Positions 1 through 8,444 of a stretch of DNA of 28,387 nucleotides are shown here, piece after piece. Origin of the DNA: Candidatus Nitromaritima sp. SCGC AAA288-L16 (lineage in GTDB: Bacteria; Nitrospinota; Nitrospinia; Nitrospinales; VA-1); assembly GCA_000372225.1 (NCBI GenBank), contig AQTY01000012.1, forward strand, positions 23,293 through 51,679, given 5' to 3'. The notes under the pieces are model-generated. The model saw only the letters and a program-made list of their open reading frames with translations. It made no database searches and was not told where the DNA came from. Both the position numbers and the translations under genes were made by a program. The first letter of the stretch is position 1. The number at the start of each line of letters is the position of its first letter.

Positions 1-1918
1 GGCTCTTATTAATTATCACATCCGAAGGAATTCCCATTAAAAACTGTGAGGGTGGGTAATTGAAGGTACTACCATAAATCCTTCTCATTCTTGCATTACT
101 AACGCAAAGCTTTTTTTTAGCCCGAGTGATACCGACATAACACAGTCGTCTCTCCTCTTCATATTCTTCTAGATCAGACATCGAACTAGCATGAGGTAGA
201 AGCCCGTCTTCTAATCCAATAATATAAACTGAATCATATTCCAACCCCTTGCATGTATGAAGAGTCATCATTTGTAAAACACCACGGGAATCATCTACCG
301 AATCCGCATCAGAAACCAATGCTGTTGTATCTAAAAATTGTTGTAAGGTCTCCCCCTTCTCTTCTGATTGTTGAATAGCAGTATAGAGCTCGTTTAATGT
401 GGCCATACGATCTCTACTTTCACGGGTATCTTCATTTTTTAACATGGCTGCATAACCCGTACGCTCAACAACCTCTTGGAAAAATTCAACTAATGCAGCA
501 TTATCATAAAATGGACGTAACCCATCCATGATCTCAAGAAAACTTATAATCTTGTTCTTCGCTCCAGAAGCAACAATTCGAGAATGGCTAACCTGACGCA
601 AACCTTCCATTAAAATAATATTTTTCTCCTCACTAAATTTTTCTACCTTGGCTAGTGAAGTCTTACCAATCCCACGGGTAGGAACATTGATAATTCGGCG
701 AAGCGAAACAGAGTCTGCCGGATTAATAATCACCCGAATAAATGCGAGAATATCCTTGATTTCTTTACGTTCATAAAACCGAAATCCTCCAATCAGACGG
801 TAAGGAATATCAGATTCCCTTAAAGCTTCTTCCATTGCGCGAGACTGTGCGTTGGTACGATAGAGCACCGCCATGTTGTTAAACAAAATCCCTTCTTCCT
901 GGTTATGCCTTACAATAAATTCGCATACAGAACGCGCTTCATCATTTTCATCTTCAGCCCGATAGTAAATAATTGGAGTGCCCTGTTCATTCTGAGTCCA
1001 AAGGGTTTTTTCTTTTCGGTTTCTATTTTCCGATACCACTCCAGCCGCGGCCTTAAGAATAACTTGGGTTGAACGATAATTCTCTTCGAGCTTAATTACA
1101 CAAGTATTTGGAAAATCCTTTTCAAAGTTTAAAATATTCTCTATATTAGCCCCTCGCCACCTGTAAATACTCTGATCATCATCTCCCACTGCACAAACGT
1201 TGTTATGTTTTGACGCAAGTAGACAAACCAATTCGTATTGTGTCGCATTTGTATCTTGAAACTCATCAACCAGAATTTGCTGAAACTGATTGCTATACCG
1301 CTCTAAAAAAGGTTTTGATTCTTTGAGCAGGCGAACTGTCATTATCAGAAGATCGTCAAAATCTAAAGCATTGCTTGTTTTCAAGCTATGTTGGTATAAA
1401 GGATAGACTTCGGCCGCTTTCATTTTGGCCCCAAAAGGAAGAGTATCTGAATCTATATCTGCTGGAAAAATAAAATCATTTTTAAAACCGCTAATATGAT
1501 TCAATAATGTCTTTGGAGGAAATGCTTCCGCTTCGATATTAATTGACTTCATACATTGTTTAATAAGAGATAACTGGTCACTCGCATCATAAATAATAAA
1601 TTCCCTGGAATAATCTAATTCATTTATATGTTTTCTAAGAAGTCGAAGGCAAAAGGAGTGGAACGTACTAATCCAGGGAGAAGATAAACCATCACCCGAA
1701 AGCATTTTAAAAACACGCTGCTTCATTTCACCAGCAGCCTTATTTGTAAAAGTAATGGCAAGAATACTATCCGGATTCATTCCCTCTTGGATTAGGTTCG
1801 CAATCCGAGATGTAATCACTCGCGTCTTACCCGAACCCGCGCCAGCCACCACTAATAATGGCCCTTTATCATGTCGAACTGCTTCTAATTGTTGAGGATT
1901 TAATGATTCAAAATTCAT
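1..1918 (-). CDS. uvrD: UvrD/PcrA superfamily 1A DNA helicase (3' end outside window)
   Basis: ATP-dependent 3'-5' DNA helicase of the UvrD/PcrA/Rep family, acting in excision repair and replication-fork maintenance. The frame is open for 639 codons from ATG at 1918 to the window edge. The N-terminus shows the Q-motif (LNPQQLEAV), Walker A GAGSGKT (about residues 22-28) and motif Ia AITFTNKAAGEM. Further on, VGDDDQSIYRWRGA (motif III region) reads near 1160-1200 and the late motif YVGITRAKKKL near 120-155. By comparison with PcrA, roughly 80-100 C-terminal residues are missing, so the gene is truncated by the window and not broken. It lies 149 bp downstream of the htrA-type gene, behind a terminator, so it probably has its own promoter, which I could not identify. 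UvrD versus PcrA naming is not resolvable here. Confidence 0.95.
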   Translation of the reverse strand, partial: MNFESLNPQQLEAVRHDKGPLLVVAGAGSGKTRVITSRIANLIQEGMNPDSILAITFTNKAAGEMKQRVFKMLSGDGLSSPWISTFHSFCLRLLRKHINELDYSREFIIYDASDQLSLIKQCMKSINIEAEAFPPKTLLNHISGFKNDFIFPADIDSDTLPFGAKMKAAEVYPLYQHSLKTSNALDFDDLLIMTVRLLKESKPFLERYSNQFQQILVDEFQDTNATQYELVCLLASKHNNVCAVGDDDQSIYRWRGANIENILNFEKDFPNTCVIKLEENYRSTQVILKAAAGVVSENRNRKEKTLWTQNEQGTPIIYYRAEDENDEARSVCEFIVRHNQEEGILFNNMAVLYRTNAQSRAMEEALRESDIPYRLIGGFRFYERKEIKDILAFIRVIINPADSVSLRRIINVPTRGIGKTSLAKVEKFSEEKNIILMEGLRQVSHSRIVASGAKNKIISFLEIMDGLRPFYDNAALVEFFQEVVERTGYAAMLKNEDTRESRDRMATLNELYTAIQQSEEKGETLQQFLDTTALVSDADSVDDSRGVLQMMTLHTCKGLEYDSVYIIGLEDGLLPHASSMSDLEEYEEERRLCYVGITRAKKKLCVSNARMRRIYGSTFNYPPSQFLMGIPSDVIINKS

Positions 1919-1948
1919 ACGATGAGTCTATTCTTAAAGGCCTTTTCA

Positions 1949-1990
1949 CAAAAAAGAACGGCGCTCTTTCGAACACATCGAAAAAACGCC
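1949..1990 (-). terminator. Rho-independent terminator after htrA
   Basis: On the minus strand the RNA forms a 13-bp stem: GGCGUUUUUUCGA pairs with UCGAAAGAGCGCC around a UGUGU loop, using two G-U wobbles. It is followed by GUUC and six U. On the plus strand the wobble positions become C-A mismatches, so the structure is strand-specific and fits termination of the htrA transcript only. Confidence 0.75.
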
Positions 1991-2067
1991 ATTCAATAAC
2001 TGCTTAAACTTACATTGTTTTTTAGATCAAGAAAAGCTTAAAATTCACCCCCACCTAGCTTAATTGT

Positions 2068-3219
2068 TTAACTCATCACATTCTCTGGAAATGGTTTTAG
2101 AATAGCTTCTACTCTGATAGTTTTCCCTTCACGCACCAGCTTAATAGAAATCTCTTTGCCGGCAGGTGTATAAACTACCTGTTTTGGAAGCGTTCTTGAA
2201 TTGTTAATTGTGTGACCATCAAATTCTACAATTACATCGTTCATTTTTAATCCAGCTTTGTAAGCAGGGCTATCAACAACTACCTCTCTAACAAGAGATC
2301 CCTGATCAACCCCTAATTTTAGAGACTCTTTATCCGTTAGACTAATGTCTTGAACTGATACACCAAGCCAGCTGCGAGTCACCTTTCCATGAGCCTTTAG
2401 TTCGGGTATCAATTTTTTTGCCAAGTCTACGGGAAGCGAGAAACCGAGCCCCTGACCCATCTGCATAACAGCAGTATTGATACCTACTACTTCACCCTGA
2501 GTATTTATAAGAGGGCCACCACTATTACCAGGATTAATCGGTGTGTCAGTTTGAATAAAATCATCATATGGTGTCGCACCAAGTGATCTGCCTTTGGCAC
2601 TAACTATTCCTACAGTGACTGTTAGATCGAGCCCAAATGGACTTCCAATAGCCATTACCCAATCTCCCGGTTTTAATTCGTTCGAATGTCCAAGAGGAAT
2701 CACCGGAAGAGGATCGGGGGAGTCTATTTTTATAATAGCCAGATCAGCCACTGCATCCATTCCGATTATTTTTCCCTTAAACAGTCCACCAGTGGATAAT
2801 GCAATCTGTACTGAATCTGAATTTTCTATCACATGAGCATTGGTCAGGATGTAACCGTTCTCATGGATTATAAACCCAGACCCCTCCCCTCTTTGTCGAA
2901 ATTCCTTGGATCCATGCGGTTTCATTTGAGGAGGAGTCATACGTGGCATACCGTAAGGAGAATTACCATACGGGGAATTACTATATGCCTTTGTAACTTT
3001 TTTCATTGGTTTAACATTAACTACTGCAGGGCTTAGTTTTTCCGCTAAAACACGGAAAAGTGTTCCACCAACAGGAGAAACGTCTTGATTGGCTATCGTT
3101 GTTTTTTCAGTCCAAAGTTTTTCAACACTGGCCACACCAGAGCCTAAACAGAAAAATACTACCGTAATAGCCGTTACCAGCAACACACCCTTCTTAACCC
3201 AATTACTTGAAGTGTTCAT
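2068..3219 (-). CDS. htrA: HtrA/DegP-family membrane-anchored serine protease, one PDZ domain
   Basis: Envelope quality-control protease that degrades or refolds misfolded periplasmic proteins. It has 383 residues. A Lys-flanked hydrophobic segment (about residues 11-30) acts as signal anchor or signal peptide. The trypsin-like domain has the full catalytic triad: His129 in TNAHV, Asp159 in DAVADLAII and Ser233 in GNSGGP. A Pro/Tyr/Gly-rich stretch with a duplicated NSPYG unit (about 81-90) sits before the catalytic domain, where DegP proteins have the LA loop. One PDZ domain follows (about 283-375); DegP and DegQ have two, so the build is closer to DegS or single-PDZ HtrA proteins. ATG at 3219 is preceded by AAGGA at good spacing. 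The gene is monocistronic, with a terminator downstream. Confidence 0.93.
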   Translation of the reverse strand: MNTSSNWVKKGVLLVTAITVVFFCLGSGVASVEKLWTEKTTIANQDVSPVGGTLFRVLAEKLSPAVVNVKPMKKVTKAYSNSPYGNSPYGMPRMTPPQMKPHGSKEFRQRGEGSGFIIHENGYILTNAHVIENSDSVQIALSTGGLFKGKIIGMDAVADLAIIKIDSPDPLPVIPLGHSNELKPGDWVMAIGSPFGLDLTVTVGIVSAKGRSLGATPYDDFIQTDTPINPGNSGGPLINTQGEVVGINTAVMQMGQGLGFSLPVDLAKKLIPELKAHGKVTRSWLGVSVQDISLTDKESLKLGVDQGSLVREVVVDSPAYKAGLKMNDVIVEFDGHTINNSRTLPKQVVYTPAGKEISIKLVREGKTIRVEAILKPFPENVMS

Positions 3220-3315
3220 AGGTTTTTCCTTATTAAAATTATGCAGATATATTTTTGTTATAGGAAAATAATAACACCTTGGTCCGCTTTCTATATTAAA
3301 TGCGAATTAAAATTA

Positions 3316-3358
3316 GATTAAGAATTTTTGATTAAGAATTTTTGATTAAGAAATTTTT
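3316..3358. repeat. Three tandem 14-15 bp AT-rich repeats upstream of htrA
   Basis: The unit GATTAAGAATTTTT occurs twice exactly (3316-3329, 3330-3343), then once with one extra A (3344-3358). The array lies between the end of hemH and the start of htrA, within the non-coding 3220-3443 stretch. It could be part of the htrA leader, a regulator-binding array or a simple slippage-prone repeat; no known motif is recognised. Confidence 0.8.
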
Positions 3359-3443
3359 ATTATATACAGAATACAGAGGAAAAACTTTTGGGGCTTGAAC
3401 CTATATAAGGCTATTAAAATTAAGACGGGTAAGCGCGAGAACT

Positions 3444-4389
3444 TTAAACAAGGTGCTCCCACACTACTGAGGCGAGAGCTTCTGTAAAAAGAGGTGAATG
3501 ATTTAACGATTCCGTGCGGAATAGCGTTATATTTTTTGATTTAGCGTATTCGGCAAATTCAATATCAATATCGTACAAAATTTCGACGTGATCTGACACA
3601 AAACCCACAGGAATCATCAATACTGACTTTGATCCAATTTTAGCAATGCGATCTAGAACACTTTCAACGGTAGGACCAAGCCAAGGAACAGGAATCATTC
3701 CCTGGCTTTGATAAGCTTGGTACCAACGATAAGGTTTAATTTTTTCTACAATTGCCTTGACCGTACTATCGTATTCTTTATCATAAAAATCACCTAGTTC
3801 AAGCGATTCTGCTGGGATACTATGAGCCGTAAAAACCGTATGAACTTTTTCGTATCCAAGTGTGCGTATTTTATCCATTGCTATATTGTATTTTTCGACA
3901 AATGCATCTATGAGACTGGGCTGATTCGCCCAACTCCCTATCAATTGAACTGGAGGAAGGTCTCCTTTTGAATTTTTTTCTAGAGTCGTCATTAAATGCA
4001 TTGAAATAAAGCTTGGTACTCCAAGTGCTATATTGAGGGGCGAGGCATAAGGCAAGAATTTTTTCTACCCCGTCTTCTAACATTTGCTTAACTACATCTC
4101 GAATATAGGGAGCCCAGTTTCTCATACCAATATAAACCTTAAAGTTCCCTCCGTGCTGATTGAGAAATTTCTCTAATTCTTCAGCTTGGCCCTTGGTAAT
4201 TTCAAGCAATGGGGAACTACCGCCGATAGCTTCATAACGATCTCGTATTATCTGAATCACTTCGGGGGAGGAATCTGTGCCACCGCGAATATTTTTAAGA
4301 TAGAGAGGAATGTCATCGACACTGGTAGGAGCGCCGTGAGCCATAAGAAAAACTGCTGTCTTACCAGGGGATAATGAACTTTTACTCAT
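3444..4389 (-). pseudogene. hemH: Ferrochelatase, interrupted by a +1 frameshift
   Basis: Ferrochelatase inserts Fe2+ into protoporphyrin IX (or coproporphyrin III), the last metal step of heme synthesis. The N-terminal part (start ATG 4389; AVFLMAHGAP, IGMRNWAPYI, LAPQYS) and the C-terminal part (metal-site His in FTAHSIPAES, Glu in SDHVEILYD) are in different frames. They join if one base is removed near a run of seven A on the coding strand (3973-3979). The restored protein would be 314 residues, a normal length, with His189 and Glu269 in place. The ATG overlaps the hemE stop by 8 nt, indicating coupling. The upstream ATG at 4413 in the same frame is disfavoured because it lies deep inside hemE. 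No other lesion is visible, so this may be a sequencing indel, a recent mutation or slippage-rescued expression. Confidence 0.88.
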
Positions 4390-5422
4390 GCTGATATTCG
4401 TGCACCATATCAACCACTGCTTTTACATGATCTACTGGAGTATGTTGCAAAATTCCGTGACCTAGGTTGAAGATATGTCCTGAACGACCACTCACTCGTT
4501 TCATAATATCACTAACTCTCTCACGGATAATAGGTATGGGGGCAAATAGGAGCGTAGGATCAAGGTTTCCTTGTATTGAACGATCATGTCCAATTTTGTT
4601 CCATGCGTCGTCAATGTTGATTCTCCAGTCAAAACTAATTACATCACCGCCCGCCTGAGAAACCGAATCTAAAAGTGTTGATGTCCCTGTAGTGAAATTT
4701 ATGATTGGAACCCCTGTTTCTTTTAGCTTGCTAATAATCCTTCGCGTGTGAGGCATGATATATTTTTCGTAATCTTGAGGACTCATGCAACCTACCCAGC
4801 TATCAAAAATCTGCAACGCCTGAGCTCCTGCTTTGACCTGCATTGTGAGGTAGTCAACTAGCATGGTGCATACTTTATCCATCAGCAAATCCCACAATTC
4901 TGGAGTTTCAAACATCATAAGTTTCGTAGTAGTAAAATCTCTTGATTTACCACCTTCTATCATATAACTACATAGAGTAAAGGGTGCTCCTGCAAACCCT
5001 ATTAGTGGCATTTTCCCAGAGATTTCCTTTCGCACCTGACGAATAGCATCGCCAACAAATCCTAGATCTTCTTCTGCGTTAACGGGACGTAATTTTTCAA
5101 TATCTTTTTGATTTTTCACCGGACGTGGAATGACTGGACCATCTCCAGCCGTGAACTCCAATCCAGTACCCATGGGCTCCAATGGCAAAAGAATATCAGC
5201 AAATATTATCGCGGCATCAACTCCCAGAACGTCCAGTGGTTGCAATGTAACCTCTGTAGCAAGTTCTGGGTTTTTACACAGCTCCAAAAAAGAATACTTT
5301 TTTTTTAGATCTCTGTAAGCTTTCATATAACGCCCTGCTTGGCGCATAAACCATATAGGCGTTACATTGGTTGACTCTCCTCGACAGGCTTTCAAAAATA
5401 TAAACTCGTTGTCTTCTATCAT
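4382..5422 (-). CDS. hemE: Uroporphyrinogen decarboxylase
   Basis: Cytosolic enzyme that removes four carboxyl groups from uroporphyrinogen III to give coproporphyrinogen III in heme synthesis. It has 346 residues, the family length. The N-terminal signature PIWFMRQAGRYM (22-33) carries the substrate-binding Arg residues. The catalytic Asp is D76 in FADIL. GFAGAPFTL (142-150) and the C-terminal FNLGHGI (318-324) are conserved. ATG 5422 is preceded by TTAGGAAAC, giving a short-spaced Shine-Dalgarno. It is the first gene of a hemE-hemH pair driven by the promoter at 5461-5489. Its last codons overlap the hemH start (ATGAGTAA). Confidence 0.97.
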   Translation of the reverse strand: MIEDNEFIFLKACRGESTNVTPIWFMRQAGRYMKAYRDLKKKYSFLELCKNPELATEVTLQPLDVLGVDAAIIFADILLPLEPMGTGLEFTAGDGPVIPRPVKNQKDIEKLRPVNAEEDLGFVGDAIRQVRKEISGKMPLIGFAGAPFTLCSYMIEGGKSRDFTTTKLMMFETPELWDLLMDKVCTMLVDYLTMQVKAGAQALQIFDSWVGCMSPQDYEKYIMPHTRRIISKLKETGVPIINFTTGTSTLLDSVSQAGGDVISFDWRINIDDAWNKIGHDRSIQGNLDPTLLFAPIPIIRERVSDIMKRVSGRSGHIFNLGHGILQHTPVDHVKAVVDMVHEYQHE

Positions 5423-5460
5423 GTTTCCTAAATATTTTTTGGGAGTGAAATAATTGGTAG

Positions 5461-5489
5461 ATTATAGGTAGGTGAGAAACGATAATCAA
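5461..5489 (-). promoter_or_regulatory. Sigma70-type promoter of hemE-hemH
   Basis: On the minus strand TTGATT (5484-5489) is separated by exactly 17 bp from a consensus TATAAT (5461-5466). The predicted transcription start near 5454 leaves a leader of about 30 nt before the hemE ATG. This is the best promoter match seen in the window and separates the heme genes from queG upstream. Confidence 0.75.
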
Positions 5490-5497
5490 TCGCTTTC

Positions 5498-6640
5498 TTA
5501 TTTGTCTTTCCGTTCACTATAATGGTGTTGTACAAGATTTATCTCATTTTTAACAATGTCCTCTTCCTCATTCATTAAAGTTTTATTTAATATAGGTAAC
5601 GCTTTTTTACCGAGTAGTTCACCTAATGCCCAAACGACATGAGCGCGGATGAGCGGCTCATGATCAGAAAGCGCATCAATTAGAGGACCAACCGCAGAGA
5701 GATTGCCGGAGTTTCCAAGAGCCACTGCAACATTTCTCAATAAGCCTCTCCTTTTTGTCCTTTTTACGGGGCTTTTTTTGAAACGCTTTCTAAAAGCCCC
5801 ATCATTTAAACGCATCAGCTCAATAAGCTGAAAAGAACCATCTCGCGCACGAAATGCTTCCTCATCTGTCTTCACAGCAAACGAGTTCCAAGGACAGACG
5901 ATCTGGCAATCATCACAACCATAAATATGATTTCCCATAGCCTTTCTAAATTCTAATGGAATAACCCCTTTAAGTTCAATGGTTAGGTATGAAATACACC
6001 TTCTCGAATCCAAGATGTAAGGAGCAACTATTGCCTGCGTGGGACAAATATCTATACAACTCCTGCAAGTACCACATTTATCCAATGAAGGTTCTGAAGG
6101 TTCCATGACAGCATCAACTAGTATTTCGGAAAGAAAATAATAAGACCCAACACTCTCGGTAATCAAATTGGTATGCTTACCAATCCAACCCAACCCCGCG
6201 TTTTTTGCTAGCGATTTTTCTAAAATTGGACCGGTATCGACATATGGCTTGGTTTGACACCCGATAAATTCTTTCTTTATTTTGTCTTCTAATTTTTGAT
6301 GTCTTTGAACCAGCACATCGTGATAATCTTCATTAAGGGCATAAAGTGAGATATCTCCGTATTCTTTATCATTAACAAACTCCATCCCTTTATCCGCAGT
6401 TAAATAATTTGTCCTCAGACAAATAACTGATTTAACCCCAGATAGAACTAGATCTAAGTTAGAACGTTTTTCGACATTATGGCGCATATACGACATCTCG
6501 CCTTCATAACTTAAACTAAGCCAATTCTTATATTTTTCGACAGATTTGGTAGGCACCTCTCGAGTCACACCAAATCCATCAAAACCTATTTCTTTCGCAA
6601 AGCGTTCTATTCGTAATGTTTTTTCAGTGACTGTAGTCAT
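5498..6640 (-). CDS. queG: Epoxyqueuosine reductase
   Basis: Cobalamin- and Fe-S-dependent reductase for the last step of queuosine synthesis, converting epoxyqueuosine to queuosine in the tRNA anticodon loop. It has 380 residues. The catalytic Asp is D135 in VDTGPILEK. Ferredoxin-like cysteines sit at 189, 192, 195, 199 and at 215, 242, 245, 249 (CGTCRSCIDICP and CDDCQIVCP), enough for two 4Fe-4S clusters. A HEAT-like C-terminal region (about 297-365, LLRNVAVALGNSG and IRAHVVWALGEL) matches full-length QueG. ATG 6640 is the first plausible start. It is divergent from the deacetylase-like gene with 116 bp between, and ends 75 bp before hemE. Confidence 0.95.
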   Translation of the reverse strand: MTTVTEKTLRIERFAKEIGFDGFGVTREVPTKSVEKYKNWLSLSYEGEMSYMRHNVEKRSNLDLVLSGVKSVICLRTNYLTADKGMEFVNDKEYGDISLYALNEDYHDVLVQRHQKLEDKIKKEFIGCQTKPYVDTGPILEKSLAKNAGLGWIGKHTNLITESVGSYYFLSEILVDAVMEPSEPSLDKCGTCRSCIDICPTQAIVAPYILDSRRCISYLTIELKGVIPLEFRKAMGNHIYGCDDCQIVCPWNSFAVKTDEEAFRARDGSFQLIELMRLNDGAFRKRFKKSPVKRTKRRGLLRNVAVALGNSGNLSAVGPLIDALSDHEPLIRAHVVWALGELLGKKALPILNKTLMNEEEDIVKNEINLVQHHYSERKDK

Positions 6641-6673
6641 TTTCTATAATCTGCAAGTAAATATTTCTGGTCG

Positions 6674-6702
6674 TGGACTTCAATTTACATTCCCATTATA
6701 AT
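6674..6702 (+). promoter_or_regulatory. Candidate promoter of the deacetylase-like gene
   Basis: TGGACT (6674-6679, four of six matches to TTGACA), a 17-bp spacer and a perfect TATAAT (6697-6702). The predicted start near 6709 gives a leader of about 48 nt. A second TATAAT at 6737-6742 has no -35 match. No clear Shine-Dalgarno precedes ATG 6757. Confidence 0.5.
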
Positions 6703-6756
6703 TTATCCATTAAATATATACTTTCTCTCAGTTCAATATAATTAAAAATTGATCTA

Positions 6757-7698
6757 ATGAATAAGACTGGATTTATTTTTCATCCTCAATACCTTCAGCA
6801 CGATACAAAATCACACCCGGAAAACTCAGGACGGTTGGAAGCTATACAAGAAAAAATAAAACCATCGAAAATATACCCCCATTTGCATTTTCCAGAACCC
6901 CGTCGCGCCATTGACGATGAGCTTAACCAAAATCATAATCTTGATCATATTAACCATGTCCGTAACAGTTGCCGGGATGGCGAGCAAAATCTAGATGGAG
7001 ACACTGTTATTTGTACAGAATCTTGGGATGCTGCTGTTTTAAGTGCAGGAGCTGGCCTAACAGCTATTGATAAAATTATATCAGGTCAACTAGACAACGC
7101 TTTCGCCGCCGTACGCCCGCCAGGTCATCATGCAGAAAAAGATCGTTCAATGGGATTTTGTTTGTTTAATAACGTTGCTATCGCCGCTCGCTACGCGATA
7201 AAAAAATATGAACTAAACCGAGTGTGTATTTTTGATTGGGATGTTCACCATGGCAATGGGACACAACATTCTTTTTATTCCGATCCATCCGTCCATTATA
7301 GTAGCATCCACCAATACCCGTTTTATCCAGGAACTGGTGATAAAATTGAAACCGGCACCGGAGATGGACTAGGAACAACTCTCAACTTCCCTCTCGAAGC
7401 CTTTTCCGGAGATTTGATCTATTTGGACATTATCGAAAATAAACTTATACCAGTAATTCAAAATTTTAAACCCGATCTAATAATTATTTCTGCCGGATTC
7501 GATGCGCATGAAGGGGATCCTCTTGGTCAAATGAAAATTTCATCCGATTGTTATCGTAAAATGACCTTGATGATTTTAAAACTGGCTGAGGAGGTTTGCG
7601 ATGGGAGATTACTTTCTATGCTAGAGGGAGGTTACAATCATAAAGCCTTAGCTGATTCTGTTTTTGAACATGTTAACGCTTTGCTAACCGGACCGTGA
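6757..7698 (+). CDS. Histone deacetylase / acetylpolyamine amidohydrolase family protein
   Basis: Zinc-dependent deacetylase of the arginase/HDAC fold; bacterial members act on acetylated small molecules (polyamines, acetoin-linked substrates) or proteins. The substrate cannot be told from sequence. It has 313 residues. The active-site set is complete: His124-His125 in RPPGHHAE, zinc ligands Asp162 and His164 in DWDVHHGNGT, Asp249 in SAGFDAHEGDPLG and the transition-state Tyr293 in LEGGYN. The class II-like signatures GFCLFNNVA and HPENSGRL (about 20-27) support the assignment. It stands alone on the plus strand between two minus-strand blocks, with the broken Gx-like gene 125 bp downstream, so a two-gene transcript is possible. 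Confidence 0.93.
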   Translation: MNKTGFIFHPQYLQHDTKSHPENSGRLEAIQEKIKPSKIYPHLHFPEPRRAIDDELNQNHNLDHINHVRNSCRDGEQNLDGDTVICTESWDAAVLSAGAGLTAIDKIISGQLDNAFAAVRPPGHHAEKDRSMGFCLFNNVAIAARYAIKKYELNRVCIFDWDVHHGNGTQHSFYSDPSVHYSSIHQYPFYPGTGDKIETGTGDGLGTTLNFPLEAFSGDLIYLDIIENKLIPVIQNFKPDLIIISAGFDAHEGDPLGQMKISSDCYRKMTLMILKLAEEVCDGRLLSMLEGGYNHKALADSVFEHVNALLTGP

Positions 7699-7823
7699 TG
7701 GAGAAGCACTAAAAAAATATTGGGAGCGTAGATCCATTTTTTACCCTCAAGATTAATTAAACTTTAAAGGTAGAATCGATCATAACAGAATTTTGTTTAA
7801 ACTTCCTCTCCCACCAAAAAATC

Positions 7824-8351
7824 ATGACCCTGATTGAAAGAAATAAAATTAATCGCAGGATAGCTATCCTTTCTTTGATAGTTGCTCTTGGGGTGGTTCT
7901 ACACCCCTTAGAAGTACTCATCCCCCTACCTTCCCCGTAGATAAAACTAGGTCTTGCCAATGTGATGTCTCTCGTTACACTTATATTTTTTGGTCTTCGC
8001 GATGCAGTTACGGTTACTCTGCTAAGGATAATGCTGGGCTCTATTATTGGTGGAACATTTCTAAGCCCGATATTTTTTCTGAGCTTATCTGGAGGAGTAA
8101 TGTCAGTATTTGTAATGTCTTGGGTATATTTCTATGGTAAAAGTCCGTTCAGTTTGGTCGGGGTAAGCGTTTGTGCCGCTTACACGCATACTCTCACAAC
8201 TGTTATATGTGTCTATTTTTTCTGGGTTCAGCAGGAATTCATCTTTAAACTTTTACCAGTCTTTTTTATGTTCACACTTATTGCGGGTATTCTTACAGGG
8301 ATCATTGAAAATTTCATTGCTAAAAAACTGACGGAGAGGGAATTCGTTTAA
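7824..8351 (+). pseudogene. Gx / heptaprenyl diphosphate synthase component I-like membrane protein with in-frame amber codon
   Basis: Reading from ATG 7824 gives a hydrophobic protein of 175 positions resembling the PF07456 family (called heptaprenyl diphosphate synthase component I or Gx transporter family). The family hallmark 'LxxLIPLP-P-x-KLGLAN' is present as LEVLIPLPSP then stop then IKLGLANVMSLV. The TAG is at 7938-7940 and is the only interruption; the frame is open on both sides. Downstream segments match the family: RIMLGSIIGGTFLSPIFFLSLSGG and FSLVGVSVCAAYTHTL. Without suppression, translation could restart at GTG 7962 or ATG 7965 and give about 128 residues lacking the first membrane helix. 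No good ribosome site precedes either start. Function in this organism is unknown. Confidence 0.75.
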
Positions 8352-8384
8352 ACAATTAAATTTAACAAAAATAACTGCGTTTTC

Positions 8385-8404
8385 CTTCCATGTTAAACAT
8401 GAAG
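8385..8404. repeat. Inverted repeat between convergent genes
   Basis: CATGTT-A-AACATG (8389-8401) is a perfect inverted repeat extended by CTT/AAG with one bulged base. It lies in the 93 bp between the convergent Gx-like gene and waaF. On the minus strand a T-rich tract follows 13 nt later, which is too far for a standard terminator, so a terminator role is only possible. Confidence 0.4.
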
Positions 8405-8444
8405 TGTCATAAATATACCTTGCGATTTTACATTCTGAATTTCC

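Noticed and set aside
2594..3036. Plus-strand open frames over htrA
   Set aside because: They are antisense to a gene with a full catalytic triad and show no ribosome site or family motif.
3359..3387. htrA promoter at the TATAAT of 3359-3364
   Set aside because: No -35 match at 16-18 bp spacing and no proper extended -10, so it was not listed as a promoter.
7824..8351. UAG reassigned to an amino acid in this organism
   Set aside because: rpmJ, rplQ and waaF all terminate at TAG at the expected protein end, and prfA (RF1) is intact, so only a local event is plausible.
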